From NCBI GenBank assembly GCA_017503645.1, contig JAFVSR010000063.1, forward strand, positions 41,723 to 105,722: 64,000 nt of DNA, written 5' to 3'. The notes beneath the pieces were generated by a model that ran no database searches, was not told the DNA's origin, and saw only the letters and a program-made list of their open reading frames with translations. This document shows, piece by piece, positions 17,585 to 25,503 of the stretch. Origin of the DNA: Bacteroidaceae bacterium. Lineage in GTDB: Bacteria; Bacteroidota; Bacteroidia; Bacteroidales; Bacteroidaceae. Position 1 is the first letter of the stretch. Every line of letters starts with the position of its first letter. The position numbers were made by a program, and so were the translations under genes.

Positions 17585-18865
17585 ATGAAAGGACTACTTA
17601 ATATGCTCGATGCATCGCCTGTGAATTTTCTGGCGGTGAAATATGCCGAGGATTTCCTCTCGGCAGCCGGTTTTACAAAGGTGGAACTTGGCAATATGCC
17701 TGCTCTCGAGGCCGGTAAAGGATATTATATTACAAAGAATGGTTCGGCACTGTTTGCTTTCCGTATGGGTAGCGGCGCGCTCACCGACGGTGTGAAACTT
17801 ATTTGCGCTCACACCGATTCGCCCTGCTTCCGTGTGAAGCCTGCGCCTGAAATGGTGTCGGAGGGTGGTATGATACGCCTCAATACCGAGGTATATGGCG
17901 GCCCCATTCTCTATACCTGGTTCGACCGTCCCTTGTCGCTTGCCGGCCGTGTTATTCTGCGTGGCGATTCTCCATTGCGCCCCGTTACACGCCTGTTGCA
18001 CATAAAGCGTCCTTTGCTCATTATCCCCCATCTGGCAATACACTTCAACCGCGAGGTGAATGAGGGTAACAAGATAAACCGTCAAAAGGATATGATGCCT
18101 GTATTGGGCTTCATAAACAGCCATTTTGAAAAAGAAAATCTTTTACTTAATGTGGTGGCCGACGAACTTGGTGTGCCGGCTGCCGACATTCTCGATTTCG
18201 ACCTCTCGCTCTACGATGCTACGCCGGCCTGTCTTTGTGGTTTGAACAACGAATTTGTGTCGGGCGGGCGCCAAGACGACCTGCTTATGGCCTATGCCGG
18301 CCTGCGTGCTTTGGCCGACAGCAAGCCTGCTGCAATGACTCAGGTGCTTGCCCTCTTCGATAATGAAGAGACGGGTAATATGACAAAGCAGGGCTCGGCC
18401 TCTCCTATGTTGCGCAATCTGTTGGATGCCATTATATTGAATTGCGGTGGCAAGGCTGGCGATTTGTATGCGATGGTGGAAAATTCCTTTATGGTTTCGG
18501 CCGATATGGCACACGCTCTGCATCCCAATTATCAGGAGAAACACGACCCCACAAACCACCCCGTGATGGGTGGCGGCCCGGTTATAAAGTACAACGCCAA
18601 CCAAAAGTATGTGACCGACGCAGAGTCGGCAGCCGTGTTTGCAGAGGTGTGTCGCAAGGCGGGTGTTCCGTTCCAGTATTTTGTGAATCGCAGCGATATA
18701 GCCGGTGGTTCCACACTTGGAAATACTTTGACAACGCAGCTGCCTATGCGCGGTGTGGATATGGGTAACCCTATGTGGGGTATGCACTCGGCACGCGAAA
18801 CATCGGCTGCCGTCGATACCGACTATGCAATAAAGGCGTTTACCGCATTTTACGATGCCGATTGA
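17585..18865 (+). CDS. M18 family metallo-aminopeptidase
   Basis: A 426-aa cytosolic zinc aminopeptidase of the M18 (aspartyl aminopeptidase-like) family. Metal and catalytic segments are visible: ICAHTDSPCF near residue 77, LFDNEETGN near 260 and GMHSARET near 400, with GGSTLGNT just before the last. It probably cleaves N-terminal residues from peptides. It lies downstream of the APH-RapZ gene in one unit, and a rho-independent terminator follows. Confidence 0.92.
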   Translation: MKGLLNMLDASPVNFLAVKYAEDFLSAAGFTKVELGNMPALEAGKGYYITKNGSALFAFRMGSGALTDGVKLICAHTDSPCFRVKPAPEMVSEGGMIRLNTEVYGGPILYTWFDRPLSLAGRVILRGDSPLRPVTRLLHIKRPLLIIPHLAIHFNREVNEGNKINRQKDMMPVLGFINSHFEKENLLLNVVADELGVPAADILDFDLSLYDATPACLCGLNNEFVSGGRQDDLLMAYAGLRALADSKPAAMTQVLALFDNEETGNMTKQGSASPMLRNLLDAIILNCGGKAGDLYAMVENSFMVSADMAHALHPNYQEKHDPTNHPVMGGGPVIKYNANQKYVTDAESAAVFAEVCRKAGVPFQYFVNRSDIAGGSTLGNTLTTQLPMRGVDMGNPMWGMHSARETSAAVDTDYAIKAFTAFYDAD

Positions 18866-18887
18866 CGCTTGCCTGTACTTCGTTTGA

Positions 18888-18927
18888 CAAAACCCTTGCG
18901 CCGAAAAGCGCAAGGGTTTTGTTTTTT
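18888..18927 (+). terminator. rho-independent terminator after the M18 peptidase
   Basis: A 13-bp perfect stem (18888-18900 with 18909-18921), 8-nt loop, then six Ts at 18922-18927. Confidence 0.9.
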
Positions 18928-18996
18928 AGTGTATTAAGTGTCAAAAAAGGTTCAATTTATTCCTCTCTTTTTCTTCATTTTTTGCCCGATTTTGTG

Positions 18997-19004
18997 TAAC
19001 TTTG
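18997..19004 (+). promoter_or_regulatory. ileS -7 element
   Basis: TAACTTTG matches TAnnTTTG, 26 nt before the ileS start; the -33 TTG is not at the standard distance. The implied leader is too short for a T-box, and none was seen. Confidence 0.5.
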
Positions 19005-19029
19005 CGCAACTTTATAGTTTTTATATAAA

Positions 19030-22000
19030 ATGAAGAAAAAATTTCCTGTATATAATCAGTTGAATCTGCCTCAGATTAACAAAGAGGTTTTGAAGGAGTG
19101 GGATGAGAATGATTTGTTCTCAAAGAGTATGACCGAGCGCGAGGGTGCTCCCTCGTTTGTCTTTTTCGAGGGGCCTCCCTCGGCCAACGGTATGCCGGGT
19201 ATTCACCACGTGATGGCGCGCAGTATCAAGGATACCTTCTGCCGCTTTAAGACAATGAAGGGCTTCCAGGTGAAACGCAAGGCGGGCTGGGATACTCACG
19301 GTCTTCCTGTGGAGCTTGGTGTGGAAAAGAAACTTAATATCACAAAAGAGGATATAGGCAAGAAGATTTCGGTTGACGACTACAACCGCAACTGCCGCGA
19401 GGAGGTTATGAAATATACCAAGGAGTGGACCGAACTCACCCGCAAGATGGGTTATTGGGTAGATTTGGATAACCCCTACATTACATACGAGAACAGCTAT
19501 ATAGAAACACTGTGGTGGCTGCTCAAGCAGCTGTATAACAAAGGCTTGCTTTACAAGGGATATACCATACAACCCTATTCGCCCGCAGCAGGTACCGGCC
19601 TCAGCTCACACGAGCTTAACCAGCCCGGTTGCTACCGCGATGTCAAGGATACAACAGCTGTGGCGCAGTTCCGTATGCTCGACCCCAAACCCGAAATGAC
19701 AGGGTGGGGTACTCCCTATTTTCTTGCCTGGACAACCACTCCGTGGACATTGCCTTCGAACACCGCACTTTGTGTGGGCCCCAAAATAGATTACGTTGCT
19801 GTGCGTTCGTACAACAGCTACTCGGGCGAGCCAATCACCGTTGTTGTGGCAAAGGCTCTTTTGAACGCCCACTTTAACGCTGCGGGTGCCGAACTGCCCC
19901 TCGACAGCTACAAGCAGGGCGACAAGGTGGTTCCTTACGAGGTTGTTGCCGAGTACAAGGGTACCGACCTTGTGGGTATGCATTACGAACAGTTGTTCCC
20001 CTGGGTGAAACCCGTTGTGAAAGAGGGTGACGAGATAAAGGTGTCGAACGACGGTTTCCGCGTAATCCCCGGCGACTATGTGACCACCGAGGATGGTACA
20101 GGTATCGTTCACATAGCTCCCACATTCGGTGCCGATGACGCTTTTGTGGCAAAGGCCGCAGGCATCCCCTCGCTCTTTATGGTGAACAAGAAGGGCGAAA
20201 CCCGTCCTATGGTGGATTTTACAGGAAAATTCTGGACAATAGACGAACTCGATGAGGAGTTTGTGAAGAACTGCGTGAATGTTGAGGAGTATTCGAAATA
20301 TGCCGGCGCTTATGTGAAAAACGCCTACGACCCTGCATATACCGTAGATGGTCGTTTCGACGAGAAGGCGGCTGCAAAGGCCGAAACATTGGACGTTGTT
20401 CTTTGCATATCGTTGAAACAGCAGAACAAGGTGTTCAAGATTGAGAAACACGTTCACAACTATCCCCACTGCTGGCGCACCGACAAGCCCGTGCTTTACT
20501 ATCCTCTCGATAGCTGGTTTGTGCGTGCATCGCAGATGAAGGAGCGTATGAGCGAACTCAACAAAACTATCACTTGGAAACCCGAATCCACGGGTACAGG
20601 CCGTTTTGGCAAGTGGCTCGAGAATCTGAACGACTGGAACCTGAGCCGCAGCCGCTACTGGGGTACTCCGCTTCCCATATGGACAAGCGAGGATGGCGAG
20701 GCCAAGTGCATTGGCTCCATTGCCGAGCTTTATGACGAAATAGAGAAGGCTGTTGCTGCCGGTGTTATGGCAAGCAACCCCTACAAGGATAAAGGTTTTG
20801 TTCCCGGCGATTACAGCCGCGAGAACTATGACAAGATAGACCTTCACCGCCCCTATGTGGATGATATCAAGCTGGTATCGGACAGCGGCAAGGTGATGAC
20901 ACGCGAGCTCGACCTCATCGACGTGTGGTTCGACTCGGGTGCTATGCCCTATGCACAGATTCACTATCCCTTTGAGAACAAGGAGGCGCTCGACAACCGC
21001 ACCATCTATCCTGCCGATTTCATTGCCGAGGGCGTGGATCAAACACGTGGCTGGTTCTACACTCTGCACGCTATTGGTACTATGGTGTTCGACAGCGTGG
21101 CGTACAAAACCGTTATCTCAAACGGTCTTGTGCTGGACAAGAATGGCGACAAGATGTCGAAACGCTTGGGCAATGCGGTAGACCCCTTCGGCACGATAGA
21201 GAATTACGGCAGCGATGCGCTCCGTTGGTATATGATTACCAACTCGGCACCTTGGGATAACTTGCGTTTTAACGAGGATGGAGTGAAGGAGGTTACCCGT
21301 TCATTCTTCGGGAAACTTTACCAGACATACAGCTTCTTTACAATGTATGCCAATGTTGATGGCTTTACGTTTGCCGAGCCCGAAATACCCGTGAGCGAGC
21401 GCCCCGAACTCGACCGTTGGATAATTTCGGCACTTAACACGCTTGCTAAAAACGTAAATAACTGCTTGAACGATTACGAGCCCACAAAGGCCGGTCGTTT
21501 GATTCAGGAGTTTGTTATCGACAACGTGAGCAACTGGTTCGTGCGTTTGAGCCGCAAGCGTTTCTGGGGCTCTGATATGAGTGCCGATAAACTGTCGGCC
21601 TACCAGACGCTCTACACCTGCCTGGAGACTGTTGCCCGCCTTATGGCGCCCATCGCTCCCTTCTATGCCGACCGCCTCTATCAAGACCTCACCTCGGTTA
21701 CAGGACGTGCCACCGCAACATCGGTGCATCTTGCACAGTATCCCGAGTGTGACGACGCCTGTGTGGATAGCGAGTTGGAGTATCGTATGGAGCTTGCACA
21801 AAAGATTTCGTCTATGGTGCTTGCCCTGCGCAAGAAGGAGCAACTCATTGTGCGCCAGCCTCTGCAGAAGATTGCAATCCCCACCACCGACGAGGTGATG
21901 AAGGCGCGCATCGAGGCTGTGAAGGCGCTTATTTTGAGCGAGGTCAATGTTAAGGAACTCGAATTTGTGGAGGGCGACGGAATTCTGGTAAAGAAGATTA

Positions 22001-22506
22001 AATGTAACTTCCGCACGCTGGGTAAAAAGTTCGGTAAACTTATGAAGAGTGTGAACGCTGCTGTTACCGAAATGTCGCAAGAGCAGATTGCCGAATTGGA
22101 GAAGAACGGCACAATCACCCTGCAGGTTGAGGGCACCGATGCTCTCATTGAACTTGCCGACGTTGAGATTTTCAGCGAGGATGTTCCCGGCTGGACAGTG
22201 GCCAATGAGGGTGCTCTCACGGTAGCGCTCGATGTGGAGGTAACCGACGAGCTGCGCCGCGAGGGTATTGCCCGCGAGGTGATAAAGAAAATTCAGGCTA
22301 TGCGCAAGGATGGTGGTCTTGAGATTACCGACAGAATTGCTGTTTCCGTCTCCAAGAATGCGGGCAGCAACGAGGCTGTGGAGCAGTTTGGCGAATACAT
22401 AAGCAACCAGGTGCTTGCAGGCTCACTCACCCTTTGCGACAGCGTGGATGGCGAGACTGTGGAGCTCGATGGCTTCTCGATAAATGTGGCCATTAAAAAA
22501 TTGTAA
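19030..22506 (+). CDS. ileS: isoleucyl-tRNA synthetase
   Basis: Charges tRNA-Ile in the cytosol; class Ia synthetase. At 1158 aa it is of the long bacterial/eukaryote-like type. Seen: the HIGH-region variant PPSANGMPGIHH near residue 55, the editing domain (TTPWTLPSNTALCVGP), DVWFDSGAMPYA, GWFYTLHAIG, and the KMSKR form of KMSKS. The C-terminal tRNA-binding region is present, with few cysteines and no clear zinc cluster. It starts an operon with the dksA-like gene, lspA and a lipoprotein gene. Confidence 0.97.
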   Translation: MKKKFPVYNQLNLPQINKEVLKEWDENDLFSKSMTEREGAPSFVFFEGPPSANGMPGIHHVMARSIKDTFCRFKTMKGFQVKRKAGWDTHGLPVELGVEKKLNITKEDIGKKISVDDYNRNCREEVMKYTKEWTELTRKMGYWVDLDNPYITYENSYIETLWWLLKQLYNKGLLYKGYTIQPYSPAAGTGLSSHELNQPGCYRDVKDTTAVAQFRMLDPKPEMTGWGTPYFLAWTTTPWTLPSNTALCVGPKIDYVAVRSYNSYSGEPITVVVAKALLNAHFNAAGAELPLDSYKQGDKVVPYEVVAEYKGTDLVGMHYEQLFPWVKPVVKEGDEIKVSNDGFRVIPGDYVTTEDGTGIVHIAPTFGADDAFVAKAAGIPSLFMVNKKGETRPMVDFTGKFWTIDELDEEFVKNCVNVEEYSKYAGAYVKNAYDPAYTVDGRFDEKAAAKAETLDVVLCISLKQQNKVFKIEKHVHNYPHCWRTDKPVLYYPLDSWFVRASQMKERMSELNKTITWKPESTGTGRFGKWLENLNDWNLSRSRYWGTPLPIWTSEDGEAKCIGSIAELYDEIEKAVAAGVMASNPYKDKGFVPGDYSRENYDKIDLHRPYVDDIKLVSDSGKVMTRELDLIDVWFDSGAMPYAQIHYPFENKEALDNRTIYPADFIAEGVDQTRGWFYTLHAIGTMVFDSVAYKTVISNGLVLDKNGDKMSKRLGNAVDPFGTIENYGSDALRWYMITNSAPWDNLRFNEDGVKEVTRSFFGKLYQTYSFFTMYANVDGFTFAEPEIPVSERPELDRWIISALNTLAKNVNNCLNDYEPTKAGRLIQEFVIDNVSNWFVRLSRKRFWGSDMSADKLSAYQTLYTCLETVARLMAPIAPFYADRLYQDLTSVTGRATATSVHLAQYPECDDACVDSELEYRMELAQKISSMVLALRKKEQLIVRQPLQKIAIPTTDEVMKARIEAVKALILSEVNVKELEFVEGDGILVKKIKCNFRTLGKKFGKLMKSVNAAVTEMSQEQIAELEKNGTITLQVEGTDALIELADVEIFSEDVPGWTVANEGALTVALDVEVTDELRREGIAREVIKKIQAMRKDGGLEITDRIAVSVSKNAGSNEAVEQFGEYISNQVLAGSLTLCDSVDGETVELDGFSINVAIKKL

Positions 22507-22543
22507 ATTGCAGAACAATACTAACCATAATAAAACAATTGCT

Positions 22544-22921
22544 ATGACAGAAGAAAGAGTTCGCTATTCCGATGAGGAACTTGAGGAGTTTCGCGCGGTG
22601 ATTAACCAGAAGTTGGAACTTGCAAAGAGAGATTACGACAAAATTATGCGCTCGATTCGTCACGAGGATGGAAACGATGTGGCCGATACATCGCCCACAT
22701 ACAAAGGCCTTGAGGATGGCAGCGCAGCAAGCTCGCTCGAGGAGCAGATGCAGCTTGCGCAGCGCCAGGCCAAGTTTATTCAGGGCTTGCAGGCTGCTCT
22801 CGTGCGCATCGAGAACAAAACCTATGGTATTTGCCGCGAAACGGGCAAACTCATATCAAAAGGTCGCTTGATGGCTGTTCCTCACGCAACACTCAGCATT
22901 GAGGCGAAGAAAAACAGATAA
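22544..22921 (+). CDS. TraR/DksA family protein with degenerate zinc finger
   Basis: A 125-aa protein with the DksA coiled-coil layout: an acidic N-terminal helix (EELEEFRAVINQKLELAKRDY), a linker, a second helix rich in Gln/Ala, then the C4-finger region. Only one of the four finger cysteines remains (YGICRETGKLI ... VPHATLSIEAK), so zinc binding is unlikely. That pattern is usual in Bacteroidetes members. DksA proteins bind the RNA polymerase secondary channel; whether this one does is inference. ATG 22544 is chosen because the upstream in-frame extension overlaps ileS and looks non-coding. Confidence 0.85.
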   Translation: MTEERVRYSDEELEEFRAVINQKLELAKRDYDKIMRSIRHEDGNDVADTSPTYKGLEDGSAASSLEEQMQLAQRQAKFIQGLQAALVRIENKTYGICRETGKLISKGRLMAVPHATLSIEAKKNR

Positions 22922-22934
22922 GGAGTATAAATAG

Positions 22935-23558
22935 ATGAAGAAGAACAGGGTGAAATTTCGCTCGTGGATTGCGGTGCTTGTGGCAGTGAGCGCCATTGTC
23001 ATCGACCAGGTGATAAAGGTGGCTGTGAAACTGAATATGTACCTGCACGAGAGTTTTTCGGTGTGTGGCGATTGGTTCTACATATATTTTACCGAGAACA
23101 AGGGTATGGCTTTTGGTATGGAATTGGGTGGCAAACTGTTTCTCACCTGTTTCCGTCTGGTTGCCGTTTCGCTGCTCGGGTATTACCTCTATCGCATAAT
23201 ACGCAATACTAAATTCCCTGTGGGCTATATTGTTTCCATTGCACTGGTGTTTGCCGGTGCAATGGGCAACATTATAGACTCTCTCTTCTATGGCGAGATT
23301 TTCACGCACAGTATGGGGCGTGTGGCTTCGCTTGTGCCATTCGGTGAAGGGTATGGCGACTTTTTGTATGGCGCTGTGGTGGATATGTTCTATTTCCCGC
23401 TCTTCTCATTCGACTGGCCCGCTTGGATGCCCTTTGTGGGTGGCGAGCATTTCATATTCTTCAGCCCCATATTCAATTTTGCCGATGCCTGCATAAGCTG
23501 CAGCATAGTGTCGATACTCCTTTTCTATCGTAATTGTATAAACAAGCCGCTTAAATAG
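22935..23558 (+). CDS. lspA: lipoprotein signal peptidase (signal peptidase II)
   Basis: Inner-membrane aspartyl protease that removes lipoprotein signal peptides. Four hydrophobic segments are present. The catalytic aspartates lie in GNIIDS and FNFADACIS, and the TENKGMAFGM loop is conserved. At 207 aa it is longer than the ~165-aa E. coli protein because of an extra loop between the two Asp motifs, as in other Bacteroidetes. It is 13 nt from the dksA-like gene. Several lipoproteins in the window (FKBP, DUF4296, Omp85) would be substrates. Confidence 0.95.
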   Translation: MKKNRVKFRSWIAVLVAVSAIVIDQVIKVAVKLNMYLHESFSVCGDWFYIYFTENKGMAFGMELGGKLFLTCFRLVAVSLLGYYLYRIIRNTKFPVGYIVSIALVFAGAMGNIIDSLFYGEIFTHSMGRVASLVPFGEGYGDFLYGAVVDMFYFPLFSFDWPAWMPFVGGEHFIFFSPIFNFADACISCSIVSILLFYRNCINKPLK

Positions 23559-23565
23559 ATTGTCG

Positions 23566-24342
23566 ATGAAACGTTATTTTGCGAAAACACTGTTTCTTCT
23601 CTCTTTGCTGCTTTTTGTGGCCTGCAAGGTGGAGATGCCCGATGGGGTTATCAAACCCGACAAGATGGAGGATATCATATATGACTATCATCTTGTTCAG
23701 GTGCTTACAACCGACCAAATGGCTACAAGCTACGAGCGAAAACTACATATAAACTATGTGTTTGAAAAGCACGGTGTGACAAAGGAGCAGTTCGACTCAT
23801 CGTTGGTGTGGTACACACGCTATCCCAAAAAGATGGTAAAGATTTATGCCAACCTTGAGGAGCGCGCAAAGGCGGAACTTGAGGCAATGGGCGATGGCGC
23901 GGCTGCTGTGGCCGATGTGATGAACAGCGAAAAGATGCTTGCCGACACCGTGGAGCTATGGAATGGTTCGAGTGTGAGGTTGCTCTCCTCGTCGCCGCTC
24001 AATAACCGCATAACATTCAATTATGCGGCCGATACCACTTATGTTAAGGGCGACAGCGTGCGTTTCCTCTTCAGTGCCAGGCATCTGCCCGGTGCGATGG
24101 GCGGCTTGAATCACTTTGCCCACGCGGCTTTGGTTGTGGAGTATGACAACGACAGCTACGCAAGCAAGGGTGTCACTCTCTCTGCCGACAGCACCTATGT
24201 GCTTGCTGTTGAGCGTAACTACGATTCCGATATAAAATCTTTGCACGGCTTTCTCTATTACAGCGATAACGATACGTTGTGTGCATCCAAACTGTTGCTT
24301 GGCGATATTTCGGTCAAGCGCATTCATCCCGAGGAGGAGTAA
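23566..24342 (+). CDS. DUF4296 lipoprotein
   Basis: A 258-aa predicted lipoprotein: signal peptide with lipobox LLLFVAC-K near residue 21. The next ~90 residues match DUF4296 (KMEDIIYDYHLVQ, YERKLHINYVFEKHGVTKEQFDSSLVWY), a Bacteroidales family of unknown role. The second half (residues ~130-258) resembles no family I recognise. It follows lspA by 7 nt. ATG 23566 is preferred over an upstream TTG at 23560. Confidence 0.85.
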   Translation: MKRYFAKTLFLLSLLLFVACKVEMPDGVIKPDKMEDIIYDYHLVQVLTTDQMATSYERKLHINYVFEKHGVTKEQFDSSLVWYTRYPKKMVKIYANLEERAKAELEAMGDGAAAVADVMNSEKMLADTVELWNGSSVRLLSSSPLNNRITFNYAADTTYVKGDSVRFLFSARHLPGAMGGLNHFAHAALVVEYDNDSYASKGVTLSADSTYVLAVERNYDSDIKSLHGFLYYSDNDTLCASKLLLGDISVKRIHPEEE

Positions 24343-24608
24343 TGTTCTACGTAACACATAAATTGCACATACCGCAGCGCGAGCCTCTTAAAATGTATGT
24401 TGTTGAGGTGAGCGATGGGGTAGTGGTTTCGTTCTTTCCTTTCGATGGCGAACGGCAGTCTATGGTATGGGTAGATGAACTTTTTCTGTCGCACTGCCCG
24501 CAGGCACGCTTTGTTTCCGATATAAAAAACGAGGTTGCGCAGGCTGCACAACCTCTCTATCTCTATTCTCCGGGCGATGGCAATGACAGCCTCGTTCCCA
24601 TACGTTGA
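24342..24608 (+). CDS. small conserved-looking protein of unknown function
   Basis: An 88-aa protein starting at the ATG that overlaps the DUF4296 stop (TAATG), a coupled arrangement. It looks beta-rich (LKMYVVEVSDGVVVSFFPFDGE...SMVWVDELFLS), with no signal peptide or known motif. An in-frame upstream extension reads as antisense-like sequence and is rejected. It ends 6 nt before a convergent gene, which leaves no room for a terminator. Confidence 0.7.
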   Translation: MFYVTHKLHIPQREPLKMYVVEVSDGVVVSFFPFDGERQSMVWVDELFLSHCPQARFVSDIKNEVAQAAQPLYLYSPGDGNDSLVPIR

Positions 24609-24614
24609 TTACCT

Positions 24615-25373
24615 TTATTTTACTCTGCGGCGGAATTCACTGCATATGATGGCCGTGGCGGTGGATACGTTCAACGACTCCGATGTGGCACGCCCCACCG
24701 GGTAGTTGGGTATAAAGAGCCTTTCGGTGATCTTCTCCTCGCATTCGCGGCTTATGCCGTTGCCTTCGTTGCCCATAACTATGAGGCCGTGGGGTTGCAG
24801 TTCGCAGTTGTATATGTTTTCACCATCGAGGAATGTACCATACACGGGTGCCTTTCCTTTGAGCGATTCAATGAGGGCGGGCAGGTTGGTGTAGTGTATC
24901 TTCACACGGCCTATGGCGCCCATCGTTGCCTGCACGGTCTTGGGGCTGTATGCGTCTACGCAACCCACCGAGCAGTATATGTGTTCTATTCCGAACCAGT
25001 CGGCAATGCGTATTATGGTACCCATATTCCCTGGGTCCTGCACGCCATCGAGAGCAAGGCAGAGTGTGCGGGTGGGGTGCTCGTTGTTCTGCTCCTCGCG
25101 GGGGTGACGAAAGAGGGCGAGTATCCCTTGCGGTGTACGCAGAAAACTTGCCCGCTTCATATCATCCTCGCTCACCTCGGTTATGGGGGTGCGGGTGGCA
25201 AGGGTGTGGCAGGCTTTCCACTCTTTGGTGGCAATTATAAGTTCGCATTGCAGCCCGCAGGCAATGAGGTCGCCCACGGTTTTGCCCCCCTCGGCAACAA
25301 AGAGTCCGCTCTCTTTTCTGTATTTTTTCTGTTCGAGCGATTTTATCAGTTTCAGTTGCGCCTTGCTTAACAT
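24615..25373 (-). CDS. SpoU/TrmH family RNA 2'-O-methyltransferase
   Basis: SAM-dependent methylation of ribose in rRNA or tRNA; SPOUT knot fold. Residues ~1-90 are the substrate-binding domain (KKYRKESGLFVAEGGKTV). The three SpoU motifs are visible: LDGVQDPGNMGTIIRIADW, IVMGNEGNGIS and IPNYPVGRATSESLNVSTATAI. Target nucleotide unknown. It is divergent from the Omp85 lipoprotein gene. Confidence 0.93.
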   Translation of the reverse strand: MLSKAQLKLIKSLEQKKYRKESGLFVAEGGKTVGDLIACGLQCELIIATKEWKACHTLATRTPITEVSEDDMKRASFLRTPQGILALFRHPREEQNNEHPTRTLCLALDGVQDPGNMGTIIRIADWFGIEHIYCSVGCVDAYSPKTVQATMGAIGRVKIHYTNLPALIESLKGKAPVYGTFLDGENIYNCELQPHGLIVMGNEGNGISRECEEKITERLFIPNYPVGRATSESLNVSTATAIICSEFRRRVK

Positions 25374-25405
25374 ATTATAAGGTTTTTCGTCGCGTTAAAG
25401 TGTTG

Positions 25406-25444
25406 CAAAGCTACCTTAAATCTTTTAAGATTTTAGTATATTTG
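25406..25444. promoter_or_regulatory. divergent promoter pair (methyltransferase and Omp85 lipoprotein)
   Basis: TAGCTTTG on the minus strand (25406-25413) faces the methyltransferase gene, and TATATTTG on the plus strand (25437-25444) faces the Omp85 gene. Both match TAnnTTTG; -33 elements are not clear. Confidence 0.5.
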
Positions 25445-25503
25445 CAATAAATTTCGTCAAAAAGGGCCCATTTTGTTTTGCGCTCTTGCGAGGCGAGGCA
25501 ATA

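Noticed and set aside
19606-21069. 487-codon antisense frame inside ileS
   Set aside because: Open only because of the codon bias of ileS; no motif and no promoter.
22544-22921. Loss of zinc-finger cysteines in the DksA-like protein as a novelty
   Set aside because: To my knowledge this one-cysteine form is usual for the Bacteroidetes branch, so it is noted in the annotation but not raised as a finding.
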